Below are positions 1 to 8,834 of a DNA stretch of 64,000 nt, piece after piece. Positions within the stretch are counted from its first letter, which is position 1. Every line of letters starts with the position of its first letter. The notes below the pieces were generated by a model. It made no database searches, was not told the origin of the DNA, and saw only the letters and a list, made by a program, of their open reading frames with translations. Source of the stretch: Siphonodentalium dalli. Its lineage: Eukaryota; Mollusca; Scaphopoda; Gadilida; Siphonodentaliidae. The position numbers and the translations under genes were made by a program. Where the stretch lies: assembly GCA_032622095.1 (NCBI GenBank), contig CP136062.1:223400578-223464577 (forward strand), written 5' to 3'.

Positions 1-300
1 TACACCCTAATATAACTGGCCAGATATATCAATAGTGTACGGCAAATAATTACATATATATTTAAATCATTTTAAAATCAAACATACACACACATGACGA
101 AGATATAACATTTTGATAAAATGAATTTATGAAAGCAAAGCATTGTTTCAATCAAAATTATGGATGGTGGAGCTGGAATGTAACATATGAAATATATTAA
201 TAACTACTATATCATAGAAAAAGATAAGGCCAAAAAAAACCTCACATCACCAGTAAAGAGTAAAACTGCATTTCCCATCGTAAAACCGACCGATAAATGT
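1..300. other. AT-rich non-coding flank
   Basis: I see no coding potential or recognisable repeat here. The last 8 bases (ATAAATGT) are the left target-site duplication of the MITE that starts at 301. Confidence 0.5.
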
Positions 301-752
301 GACTCGCCATATCAAATCCAGTCATAAGTCAGGATTTTTTTACCCTGTGCCAATGCATTCTCTTATATATGCGAGTCGACCATAGGTCGCCTCGCATATA
401 TAAGAGAATGCATTGGCCTAACAATTTTTTATCATTTTTTTTAAATAAATGTTTCTTACAATTTTTAGGACATAAAATAAAAAACATCCATTACCCTGTA
501 GGGAGCCCCACACATATATAGAAGCATATAGAAGAGTGGCGTCTGCTCATGTTTGTCTGGGGCTCTGTATGGGTGAAATTATAAAATTGTTAAAGAATAC
601 AAGAAAAAATTATTAAAATTGTAAAAAATTGTTATGCCAATGCATTCTCTTATATATGCGAGGCGACCTATGGTCGACTCGCATATATAAGAGAATGCAT
701 TGGCACAGGGTAAAAAAATCCCGACTTACGACTGGATTTGATATGGCGGGTC
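301..752. mobile_element. 452-bp MITE, GACYCGCC termini, 8-bp TSD (hAT-like)
   Basis: Terminal inverted repeats begin GACTCGCCATATCAAATCC and end in the matching GGATTTGATATGGCGGGTC. The element is flanked by a perfect 8-bp direct repeat, ATAAATGT, at 293-300 and 753-760. Inside each TIR lies a long hairpin (about 349-413 and 636-705) built on CCAATGCATTCTCTTATATA and its complement, with a GTCGAC core. The middle holds an imperfect palindrome around 505-575 with no coding capacity. A second copy sits at 59955-60406. An 8-bp duplication is the hallmark of hAT-type transposition; no transposase is present, so this copy is non-autonomous. Confidence 0.85.
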
Positions 753-760
753 ATAAATGT

Positions 761-1081
761 CCAGAAATCACACCAGACAGCATGATGATCCCTAGTCATA
801 CCCTGGGGGGGGGGGGGGGGGGAAGTGGTTTAAAATGTTTTCATTTTGTCAAATAAATCTGGAAATGGCTAAACTTTTGATACAAGCTTTTTTGGGCCAA
901 CGCTCACACTGTTGACACACTGGATCGATTCTCTTGTGCAAGTAATGTTGGTTGAAATTGTCTTGCACCCCTGTCGTTCCCATTAATTCATTTACAGGGA
1001 AATTTAGCTAATAGTTCAGAAAGAGCCTTAGGCCAACATTGTGTTGAACAACCCTTGCTGAATGAAATTCTAGCTTTTTAA
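761..1081. other. Non-coding stretch with poly(G)18
   Basis: A run of 18 G lies at 805-822. The rest is unremarkable AT-rich DNA, and I see no gene. The run is a likely assembly or length-variation hot spot. Confidence 0.5.
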
Positions 1082-1265
1082 CTCTTTTATGAAGGGAGCT
1101 GCGCTGGTGCATCATTAAAGATCCTGTGCAAGTGTATTCTCTTACATATATCAGAGAATGCGCTGACTTACAAGGTCAAGGTCAATATTATTAGGCCAAT
1201 GCATGTATAAGAATGCATTGGCACAGGGTTTTCGCAAAATTTCAGAAGCTGTAGTCATGGAAGAG
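1082..1265. mobile_element. Decayed TTAA-flanked MITE
   Basis: TTAA lies on both sides (1078-1081 and 1266-1269). The ends are diverged relatives of the family at 2730-2968 and 5663-6095: CTCTTTTATGAAGGGAGCT on the left and GTAGTCATGGAAGAG on the right. The interior keeps degraded pieces of the CCAATGCATTCTCTTATATA hairpin module and the phrase AAGGTCAAGGTCAATATT. It is probably a piggyBac-type non-autonomous element, older than its relatives. Confidence 0.6.
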
Positions 1266-1494
1266 TTAAAATAAACCTTGGACATCCTAAGGTACCTTAT
1301 GCTATTCACTGGACAAGCTGGTATATAACCTAAGACTTTATTGCAACCCAAGAAAGTTAATGTCCCAACGTCCAACTAAAAGCTAGGAGAAATCTGGGAC
1401 TTCTTATAAATAGCATTAAGCATTTTAGTAAAACTAAATTGTCAGATTTGGTTAAGAAGTCACCCTAGTCTTGAATTTTCAAAAAATCTCTAAC

Positions 1495-2143
1495 TATCAT
1501 CCTTTATAACCAATGTATGCTATAGTATTATAACACATATTTACCCTCACAATATGAGAGATATGATTAAATTATGTTAAAATGTGGTTTAAAAAAAAAC
1601 AATTTGTCATGTAGGTCACTATAGAGTTTTCATTGAATATTTAAGTTTTTTTGGTGGCCATTTGCAGAACATATAGACAGTATTTTTTTGTCGTGAGAAG
1701 GACCAAAACAACATAAAACAACATATTAAAATATTATTCAACCACATTTGCAATAATCTGGCAGACATAAGCACTCAACACTGATTCATCTGTTCAGACG
1801 ATCATTATGTTCTTTTATTGTGACTTTTCCTCCAAAAAAAATAGTTCTACAAATGGCTACCAAAAAGCTACAAAATAAAATTAAAAACTTTCTGATTAAT
1901 TTCTTGCAGACAGTCATGATTTCAGATAGTCGACCGAGTATAGACCCTAGTTGGTAAAATATGATAGATAATGCAGTGTCTTTTTTGCAAATACTACCTG
2001 TCAACTCTCTGGCATTTTTTTTTTTTTTTTTTTTAAACCACTTTTTTTTACATAATTCAAACATATCTGTCATAATATGAGGGTAAACATCTGTTGCTAT
2101 AATACTATAGCATACATTGGTTATGCAGGATAATGATTTTTTC
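1495..2143. mobile_element. Inverted-repeat-bounded element, about 650 bp
   Basis: The left arm (about 1496-1560: AACCAATGTATGCTATAGTA, then TTTACCCTCAYAATATGA) is inverted at about 2075-2142 (ATACTATAGCATACATTGGTT). The arms are about 65 bp and imperfect. The interior is AT-rich with a T-tract at about 2016-2034 and no recognisable protein. No clear target-site duplication is visible, so the exact ends and class are unsettled. Confidence 0.5.
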
Positions 2144-2375
2144 CTTCAAATTGATGATTAGAAATTGAGATTTCTTGAACATTCAGAAATAGGGCGCCTC
2201 CTAAAAGCTAGGATAATCTGAGATTTCATTTTCTGGAATCTAGAATAATCTAGGTCCGAATACCGATAAAATCCTGGAATTATCTTAGGAGACTTGTCCA
2301 AGGTTAAACTAGCTTTAACTTCTGGAATAATCCTGGGATATCCCAAAAAAGTTCGAACTATTTTTGCAAGGGATA

Positions 2376-2575
2376 CAGTAATGCCCTAAATAATCGACTC
2401 CTTAAAGACAGTAGAATTATGGGTAATTTCGGAAATATGGCTTGTTGCCATTCATCGCAAAGCTCTCCCCGAGAGCTTTACGATGAATGGCAACAAGCCA
2501 TATTTCCGACTAAATCCTGAAAAATTACCCATAATTCTGCTATGGTTAAGGAGTCAATTATTTAGGGCATTACTA
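2376..2575. mobile_element. Tc1/mariner-like palindromic MITE, 200 bp
   Basis: The element is an almost perfect 200-bp palindrome that starts CAGTAATGCCCTAAATAATC and ends with its complement. TA lies on both sides (2374-2375 and 2576-2577). The CAGT start and TA duplication fit Tc1/mariner-type transposition. The centre carries GGAAATATGGCTTGTTGCCA and its complement around a GAGAGCTTT loop. Other copies lie at 5803-5997, 8506-8688 (right end lost) and 57296-57392 (right half). Confidence 0.8.
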
Positions 2576-2729
2576 TATTTTCTGAAGATTCCTACAACTG
2601 AATCGTTGGAAAGTTTCTCTGTCTGTTATCTGCTTATAATTAATATCCAAACATCGTTACTGATGAACCAATGTACAGCTATAGAACTGATTGAGAAAAT
2701 CCATTCAGTAATCAATTTTAATGGATTAA

Positions 2730-2968
2730 CCCTTTCATGACGGGAGCTGAGCTGCTGCAGCATTAAATATCCTGTGCCAATGCATTCTCTTATATATGCG
2801 GGTCTCCCATTTTTAAGAGAATGCAATGGCTTAAAAGGTCAAGGTAAATATTGTTAGGCTAATGTATTCTCTTATATATGCGAGGCTCCTATGGGAGACT
2901 CACATGTATAAAAGAATACATTGGCACAGGGTTTTCGCAAATTTCAGGAAGCTCCAGTCATGGAAGGG
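2730..2968. mobile_element. TTAA-flanked MITE (piggyBac-like), 239 bp
   Basis: TTAA lies at 2726-2729 and 2969-2972. The TIRs are CCCTTTCATGACGGGAGCT and the complement of CTCCAGTCATGGAAGGG. The interior has two copies of the CCAATGCATTCTCTTATATA hairpin module separated by AAGGTCAAGGTAAATATTG. The CCC...GGG ends and TTAA duplication are typical of piggyBac. The right TTAA is shared with the neighbouring element at 2973. Confidence 0.8.
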
Positions 2969-2972
2969 TTAA

Positions 2973-3364
2973 CCCTTTACCCAACAAACCGGCCAAAACC
3001 GGCCAAATAAAGCTTCAACAGCCTAAAATATCTTCGGTCTGTCTCAATAGAACCATACAAATATGGGTATCATTGAAACCGGCTCCTTGACCACATTGTG
3101 ATAGTTACAGTTATGCCCTGTGCCAATGCATTCTCTTATATATGCGAGTCGACCTTAGGTCGCCTCGCATATATAAGAGAATGCATTGGCCTAAATAAAA
3201 TCTTTTTTTAACACTTTTTACCATTTTTTCTTACATTCTTTAACAATTTTATAATTTTTAATGTGTTAAGCCAATGCATTCTCTTATATATGCAAGGCGA
3301 CCTATGGTTGACTCGCATATATAAGAGAATGCATTGGCACAGGGCCCTTCTGTTGGGTAAAGGG
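2973..3364. mobile_element. TTAA-flanked MITE (piggyBac-like), CCCTTTACCCAACA family
   Basis: TTAA lies at 2969-2972 and 3365-3368. The termini are CCCTTTACCCAACA and TGTTGGGTAAAGGG. Next to the left end is an AACCGGCCAAAACCGGCC segment. Two copies of the GCATTCTCTTATATATGCGA hairpin follow, separated by an AT-rich spacer (TTTTTAACACTTTTTACC). Full-length relatives lie at 12420-12809 and, in reverse orientation, at 56624-57016. There is no coding capacity. Confidence 0.85.
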
Positions 3365-3481
3365 TTAAAGGGACTCAAGGCATTCAGTGGGTTCATGTGA
3401 AATAATATAAAAGTCTGTAAAACATGTAACATCAACAAGTGCATAAAAATAGATCAACTTTATTCTTATTTTCATTGTTAA

Positions 3482-3961
3482 AGGTACTCAATCCGACCAG
3501 AGGGTCCCCATCTCAACAGATTCCAACAACAACAATCCGATCAGAGGGTCCTATATTACTATTTCTTTGGCTTTGGTGGTAAAAAATATTTGATTCGAGT
3601 CGAGGAACCCATCAAACAAAGCTCAGAGTTATTAGATATTGATTTTTGAAAATTCTTATGTTCTCGAGATGAATACTAATAATTGCCGTCAATTTCGTTT
3701 CCTGCTCGAGATTTGTACACCAAAACTCTATTCAAACAGACAAGGATGGATAACTCTAAAATCAAGTGGTAATAATAACGCAATTTTGACTGAGATCTGG
3801 GCCAGAAAGTATTCCCGATAATGAAAAATAATAGATTTCTAAAATCGATATCTAACAAATCTGAGCTTTGATGGGTGACTTCCTCGACTCGAATCAAATA
3901 TTTTTGACCCCCGAAGCCATTGAAATAGTAATTGAGAGGAGTTTTATCGGATTGAGTACCT
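3482..3961. mobile_element. 480-bp TTAA-flanked foldback element
   Basis: TTAA lies at 3478-3481 and 3962-3965. The ends are AGGTACTCAATCCGA and TCGGATTGAGTACCT. The arms are about 180 bp long: ATTTGATTCGAGTCGAGGAA near 3588 is inverted near 3880. This gives a large stem with a loop of roughly 130 bp. No protein was recognised. Confidence 0.65.
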
Positions 3962-3999
3962 TTAATAACTCGATTAATAAGATTTTTTAATGCCAAATC

Positions 4000-4328
4000 C
4001 AGGCCTGAAAATAAGGTGCCTGTCATATGCAGAATGAGGTCCCCAGAGGGTGGATTTAGTGACTAGTGCACAGCATAGTGCTAGCATCACTAATTTCACC
4101 CTCTGGGGACCTCATTCTGCTTAGGCCTCATCTTCTCTGGAAAAGTTTCTTTATTTCTATAGAAACTTCTTCACATAGATTATATTGCATTGCATACAAT
4201 ATTCACCATTTGAGAATTTCAATCTGAGTCTATGTCTCCCATAACAGATGAGGCCATGCAGAATGAGGTCCCAAGAGGGTGAATTTGGGGACCACATTCT
4301 GCAAATGACAAGCACTCACTCAGGCCTG
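4000..4328. mobile_element. Foldback MITE, GCAGAATGAGGTCCCCAGAG family
   Basis: The ends are CAGGCCTGAAAATAAGG and CACTCACTCAGGCCTG. It contains two hairpins made of GCAGAATGAGGTCCCCAGAG...GGTGAATTT and the complement, with a GTGATGCTAGC-type core. They are separated by a spacer with TCTTCTCTGGAAAAGTTTCT. This family recurs at 4628-5050, 5217-5595, 10890-11298, 12117-12409, 21408-21662, 50835-51088 and 56357-57173. Where flanks are clean the target duplication is 8 bp, so it is hAT-like. Confidence 0.65.
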
Positions 4329-4627
4329 CTCAAACCATTGTTATGTTACCATTACAGTCGAGTTACAAATATAAGTCCTATTAGTCAGAGTAATAACATA
4401 CCAGAGTTTAATCAAATCTTGACGGAAAACATAGGAAAATGTCAAAGGATTGAAAAGTATTCTGAAAATCATATTCAGACTAATCTATTTGAACTTATTA
4501 CACGATTAGTGATGTTTGTTGACAAATCACTGTGACAGTTTTGTTTACAAAACAATGGTTTCAAAATGCTAAATCAGACATGTGTGAAATGTTATAAAAA
4601 AAAAAATACCAATATTGTGATAGAGTA

Positions 4628-5050
4628 AAGTCTGATTATAGCATGCCTGTCATTTGCAGAAAGAGGTCCCCAGAGGGTGAATTTAATGACGCTATCCCAC
4701 ATAGCGGGCTAGCATACTAAATTCACCATCTGTGGACCTCATTCTGCTTAGGCCTCATCTTCTCTGGAAAGTTTCTTTATTATCAAATTTCTATAGTTTA
4801 ATTTCCCTATATCCCCAAATTGGCAGACAACACATTGCATAATCGAGGTTCCCAATGGGTGTACATCACAATATTCACCATTTTGGAACTTCAATCTGAG
4901 TCTATATCTCCCAAAGCAGATGATGCCATGCAGAATGAGGTCCCCCAGAGGGTGAATTTGGTGAACCTACAAGTAGACCGCTATGTGGGATACCGTCACT
5001 AAATTCTGGGGACCTCATTCAGTAAATGACAGGCACACTAATCAGGCTTG
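4628..5050. mobile_element. Foldback MITE, GCAGAATGAGG family, second copy
   Basis: It contains the same double-hairpin architecture as 4000-4328, with the spacer TCTTCTCTGGAAAGTTTCTT. The left boundary (TCTGATTATAGCATGCCTGTC) and right boundary (GACAGGCACACTAATCAGGC) are roughly inverted to each other. The hairpin cores are degenerate, and no clear TSD is seen. Confidence 0.55.
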
Positions 5051-5099
5051 GACAGAGTTGCAGACAAACAGACATTTGGTTTTATCTATTTTTATATAT

Positions 5100-5216
5100 T
5101 ATCCTTTGACCGATCTCTACATTTAAACTGGACATGCCCCTTTAAGAGGCCAGGAATGAAATGACCTACAACACAATGGTTGCTAGACAAAGAAAGACTG
5201 GCACTAGTATTATGAT
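5100..5216. repeat. First copy of a tandem duplication in the gene's 3' flank
   Basis: This segment (ATTTAAACTGGACATGCCCC, then AGGAATGAAATGACCTACAA, then GTATTATGAT) is repeated at about 5612-5662 plus 6096-6188. Each copy serves as the empty site for the insertion in the other. Copy 1 has CCCTTTAAGAGG intact where copy 2 carries the 433-bp TTAA element. Copy 2 has TATTATGATATGCAC intact where copy 1 carries the 379-bp foldback element. Confidence 0.75.
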
Positions 5217-5595
5217 CAAGGCTGCAAATAGTGGGTCTTTCATTTGCAGAATGAGGTCCCCTGAGGGTGAGATTATTGATGCTATCCTGCACGGTGGGCT
5301 AGCGTCGCCAAATTCACCTTCTGGGAACCTCATTCTGCTGAGGCCTCAACTGCTATGCGATAAGATTGAAGTTCCCCAGTTGAAGTTGGCGATATTATAT
5401 ATCTTCTGCAAATTAGGGGATATAGAAACTTTCCAGACGGGAAAAAGTAATAAAAAACAATGTTATTTGGAGACTACAGACACATCCAAGAAAATTAGGT
5501 CTAAGCAGAATGAGGTCCACAGATAGTGAATTTGGTTATGCTAGCCCTCTGGGGACCTCATTCTGCAAATGACAGACACAATATTTGCAGGCTTG
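5217..5595. mobile_element. Foldback MITE with near-perfect 8-bp TSD
   Basis: The ends are CAAGGCTGCAAATAGTG and the complement of CAATATTTGCAGGCTTG. The flanks are ATTATGAT (5209-5216) and ATAATGAT (5596-5603), matching at 7 of 8 bases. The uninterrupted paralogous site at about 6160-6185 confirms the insertion. The interior has the two GCAGAATGAGG hairpins and the common spacer. Confidence 0.75.
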
Positions 5596-5662
5596 ATAAT
5601 GATATGCACAAATAACAAGTATCCTTTAACACTCTACATTTAAACTGGGCGTGCCCCTTTAA

Positions 5663-6095
5663 CCCTTCCATGACTAGAGCTTCCTGAAGTTTTTGTGAAA
5701 ACCCTATGCCAATGCATTCTCTTATATATGCTAGTATCCCTCGCATATATAAGAGAATGCAATGGCCTAGCAATATTTACCTTGCCAGTGCATTCTCCTT
5801 TACAGTAATGCCCGAGTATATGACCCTTTAACCACAGCAGATTTATGGAAAAAAATTCAGGATTTAGTCGGAAATATGGCTTGTTGCCATACTGAGAGCT
5901 TTCTGATGAATGGCAGCAAGCCATATTTCTGACTAAATCCTGAAAAATTTCCCATAATTTTGCTGTGGTTTAGGGTCGATTATTTAGGGCATTACTGTAT
6001 ATGCAAGGCTCCATATGGTAGACTCACATATATAAGAGAATGCACTGGTACAGGATCTTTAATGCTGCACCAGCACAGCTCCTGTCATGAAGGGG
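5663..6095. mobile_element. TTAA-flanked MITE carrying a nested Tc1-like MITE
   Basis: TTAA lies at 5659-5662 and 6096-6099. The ends are CCCTTCCATGACTAGAGCTT and the complement of AGCTCCTGTCATGAAGGGG. It belongs to the same family as 2730-2968. The second internal hairpin is split at 5803-5997 by the palindromic TA-flanked element. The paralogous empty site at about 5140 shows a single TTAA. Confidence 0.8.
5803..5997. mobile_element. Tc1/mariner-like palindromic MITE, 195 bp (nested)
   Basis: It starts CAGTAATGCCC, ends GGGCATTACTG, and is flanked by TA at 5801-5802 and 5998-5999. It lies inside the TTAA element 5663-6095, so it inserted later. The centre matches the family at 2376-2575. 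Confidence 0.85.
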
Positions 6096-6191
6096 TTAAG
6101 AGACCAGGAATGAAATGACCTACAATACAATGATCGTTAAGACATAGAAAGACTGACACTCGTATTATGATATGCACAAAAATAACGTGAA

Positions 6192-6330
6192 CTATTTTTT
6201 CCTGTTAAATAAGTTAGATATATTAGAGTCTTTGATTTTATTCATCATTCTCGTCTTCATGTCGTCACTTGACGTCCCTGGCAACGGTGACATCATCTGT
6301 TGTTGAGGACTTGCATTGAAACTACCACTT
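6192..6330 (-). CDS. RELCH-like protein, last coding exon (C-terminus, stop)
   Basis: This exon gives the final 46 residues of the minus-strand gene. Reading the minus strand, a strong acceptor (TTTTTTTCAG) precedes 6330. One base completes the split Arg codon from the exon at 13859-14012, followed by SGSFNASPQQQ, then SSDDMKTRMMNKIKDS and a basic end (NLFNRKK), with TAG at 6194-6192. The Ser/Gln-rich stretch looks disordered. Vertebrate RELCH, as I recall it, ends with a similar lysine-rich motif after a D/E-KT-(R/K) segment; that comparison is from memory. RELCH is known as a Rab11-linked HEAT-repeat protein acting in non-vesicular cholesterol transfer. The phase match to the upstream exon is direct evidence. 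I saw no obvious polyadenylation signal close downstream. Confidence 0.78.
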
Positions 6331-7429
6331 CTGAAAAAAACAAACACTATGAATATAGGATGTCGCGATGCCGTGACAATGGGATTAGGACCCTGTGAAG
6401 CTTTGAGATTCGATTTGATCATAATATTTATAAACCGGATCACACCCCTCGGCCAATCAAACTGCTCAAATTCATGAACAATATTTCTTGTATGAATCTG
6501 TATTTCGACCGGGTCCAAAATATAGAATTGAGCTAAATATCACACAGAAATTAAGCTGAAAGGAGATCGGAGTGGAAGGTGTGAAATTATAACGCTGATA
6601 AATAATGCTGACGCAAGTGATCCAATTTTCAACGAGCATTTGACTAATTGTTCAACAGGAATATGTAACACTACAAACCATTCAATTAACTTTTGATTGA
6701 CTGGTAATTCATAGGTAATCATCATATTGAATGTGGCTCAATTCCCCTTTCCTCTGGGTGTGAATCGGGTTATAACATATACTTACGAATCACTCTTTTT
6801 TTGGACCATGAGGTTAAAGATGCCTTATCCTAAATTTCAAATCTAAATATATGTATATCACAATTATGCCTAAAATGTTAGCCTACGTTGCTGTTTTTGT
6901 CTTACTGCATCAATTTGTACCATACCTCACCAGATCATGCAAATGTATATATAAGGAGTCATTGGAAATATTGAAAACATTTTCGAATGCAAACAATCTT
7001 GATTAATCAGAGATATGTTCATCGAGGCATTCTTGAAATGTACTTGTACAGACTCAGGCTGAAACTTCCAGTCGTTTGCCTTATATGTTGTAACATGCAC
7101 GATCCATCACCACATCCAATGCACTTGTAATTGCATACCCTATTTTTCCATAGTACACTGTAATTATAATGCCGTATTGGTCTTCGTCTCATGGTTTTGG
7201 GCACTAAATTTCGCAGGTTCACAAAACAAGCATTATGTTACCTGCAGTTCGCTGAAACTCGAATTTTGATACCAAGGTCTGGCTCATATATATATTTGAT
7301 TGGATTCACAAATCTCAGCCCGATTCGATTCGAGATTTTATGTGATTGTAAACCCCTGATTCGCATGGCCCTAGATGGAATGTCTAATTCATGACACAAG
7401 AGCTGCATTTAAAGATTCTCCTGACAACA

Positions 7430-7800
7430 TCTTAAAGGCCGACTTAATTTTCTAATCCACAGATCACATTATATACAATATATTCCATATTATATACCAT
7501 TTGAAATAGTAAACATTGTATTATCAACTTATCCGAATAAACTATGAACATGTTGTTTTGTTCAAGGTACCGACGTGTGTTCTGTGCTCAATTTCGATAT
7601 GGTCTGTACTGCCAGTTTATTATTCTCAATGGAAGGGGAATAACTCTTATCTATTTAGAATCTTAGTTGTGAATTATGATGCACTCTGTGGTAAATAACG
7701 GGGGAAGTCTTGGGGTGAATCTGAGAATCTCTATCACTTGGTGGACACTCCTGGGCCACAGCTGTTCCTTATTCTGATGCAATATATATATATTTGTTCC
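7430..7800. repeat. Dispersed repeat, inverted copy at about 55495-55900
   Basis: Shared blocks include CACATTATATACAAYATATTCC, TCTGTGCTYAATTT, TATTCTCAATGGAAGGGGAA, TAACGGGGGAAGTCTTGG and CACTTGGTGGACACTCCTRG. The order is conserved. The copy at 55.5-55.9 kb carries the second half in reverse complement and an expanded 21-bp CATAGATCACATTATATACAA run. It is probably a non-autonomous transposon of unknown class. Confidence 0.6.
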
Positions 7801-7827
7801 TCTTCCAAATGGTAGATAATACTGATT

Positions 7828-7987
7828 ATGGCATAAATAAAATACACCCATAACAGCCGGGCATACCAAATTTTCACCACTTGTGTATTGTGGTTTTAGC
7901 CACTCGCCAAAAGGATCGTGGTTAAAAAAAACACAATTCCACTCGTGTGAAAATTTGGTACTATGGGTGTATTTTATTTATGTCATA
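7828..7987. repeat. Hairpin-forming inverted repeat, about 155 bp
   Basis: CATAAATAAAATACACCCAT at about 7832 is inverted as ATGGGTGTATTTTATTTATG ending near 7982. CCAAATTTTCAC is inverted as GTGAAAATTTGG. The loop is about 60 bp. It is probably a small foldback MITE; no target duplication was found. Confidence 0.6.
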
Positions 7988-8346
7988 TTCTATATATACA
8001 ACTACCAGGGTTTGCCCCAGAATATTACAGGTAATTCCCCCTTTGGCATCATTTAGAACCATGCCACAAAATATACTGTTTTACAGTATGAAAGAGCTGA
8101 TTATTTGTATATATATAGGGGTAATATTACCCCGAGAATCTTATTAGATAACTTTTTATTCGTACCATATCAGGAATAGATCAACAGTGAATGGTCTTTA
8201 TCATTAGTCTACACAGAGACCGCACTCAATGTTACACATTGCCTCGAATAGCATAAACAACCACAACACTCTTTATCCATACCAATATCAGGACTATATC
8301 AACAGTCAACTTTCTTTATTGATACAATCCGGAATAGATCAACAGC

Positions 8347-8711
8347 ATGCTGCAATGACTATCAATAAGGCTCCGGGGCAATCCCTCAAGATCGCTGGAC
8401 TTAATTTAATATCGCCGTGTTTCTCCCATGGCCAGTTCCACGTTGTTTGCTCGAGGGTTGGATCATCACAAAACCTATTCATCCAAGCCGCAGAAGGGAA
8501 GACTGCAGTAATGCCCTAATTAATCGACTCCATAACCACAGCTGAATTATGGGTAACTTTTCAGGATTTAGTCGGAAATATGGCTTGTTGCCATTCATCG
8601 GAAAGCTCTTGGAGAGCTTTCCGATGAATGGCAACAAGCCATATTTCGACTAAATCCTGAAAAGTTACCCATAATTCAGCTGTGGTTATAGTGTACAATG
8701 AAGTTCTTTGA
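8347..8711 (+). pseudogene. Helitron/PIF1-type helicase C-terminal fragment, split by a MITE
   Basis: From 8347 the plus strand reads AMTINKAPGQSLKIAGLNL, then PCFSHGQFHVVCSRVGS and LFIQAAEGKT. These are the conserved C-terminal helicase motifs of Helitron RepHel proteins and PIF1-like helicases (the TINKxQGQ and CFSHGQLYVACSR blocks). After EGKT the frame is broken by a Tc1-like MITE at 8506-8688. The expected tail VYNEVL and TGA follow at 8691-8711. About 60 residues remain, with no upstream helicase or Rep motifs, so this is a dead 3' fragment. A Helitron-type 3' terminus 90 bp downstream (8801) supports Helitron origin over a host PIF1 gene. Confidence 0.85.
8506..8688. mobile_element. 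Tc1/mariner-like palindromic MITE, right end lost
   Basis: It starts CAGTAATGCCCTAATTAATC and holds the family core (GGAAATATGGCTTGTTGCCA and its complement around GAAAGCTCTTGGAGAGCTTT). The terminal GAGTCGATTATTTAGGGCATTACTG-like right end is absent. The insertion separates two codons of the helicase remnant. Confidence 0.8.
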
Positions 8712-8776
8712 AATTGAGTAAATGCATGTCAAAACACTTCATTATGTTTCCAATCTTCTTTATATGAGCAAGCAAT

Positions 8777-8801
8777 GCTGGGTACCCCAGCTGGTAACTG
8801 A
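8777..8801 (+). mobile_element. Helitron 3' terminus
   Basis: A GCTGGG-TAC-CCCAGC hairpin (8777-8791) is followed by six bases and CTGA (8798-8801), then T. A short GC-rich hairpin just before CTRR, with T as the next base, is the canonical Helitron 3' end. It lies downstream of and in the same orientation as the helicase tail, so the two belong together. The matching 5' end was not found; the element is 5'-truncated or rearranged. Confidence 0.65.
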
Positions 8802-8834
8802 TATTATTGATAATTTTGGATGTGAGTATCCCAA

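Noticed and set aside
6540-6725. Possible additional exon on the minus strand (NQKLIEWFVVLHIPVEQL)
   Set aside because: No splice acceptor or donor in phase with the flanking exons, and the penultimate and last exons already join perfectly without it.
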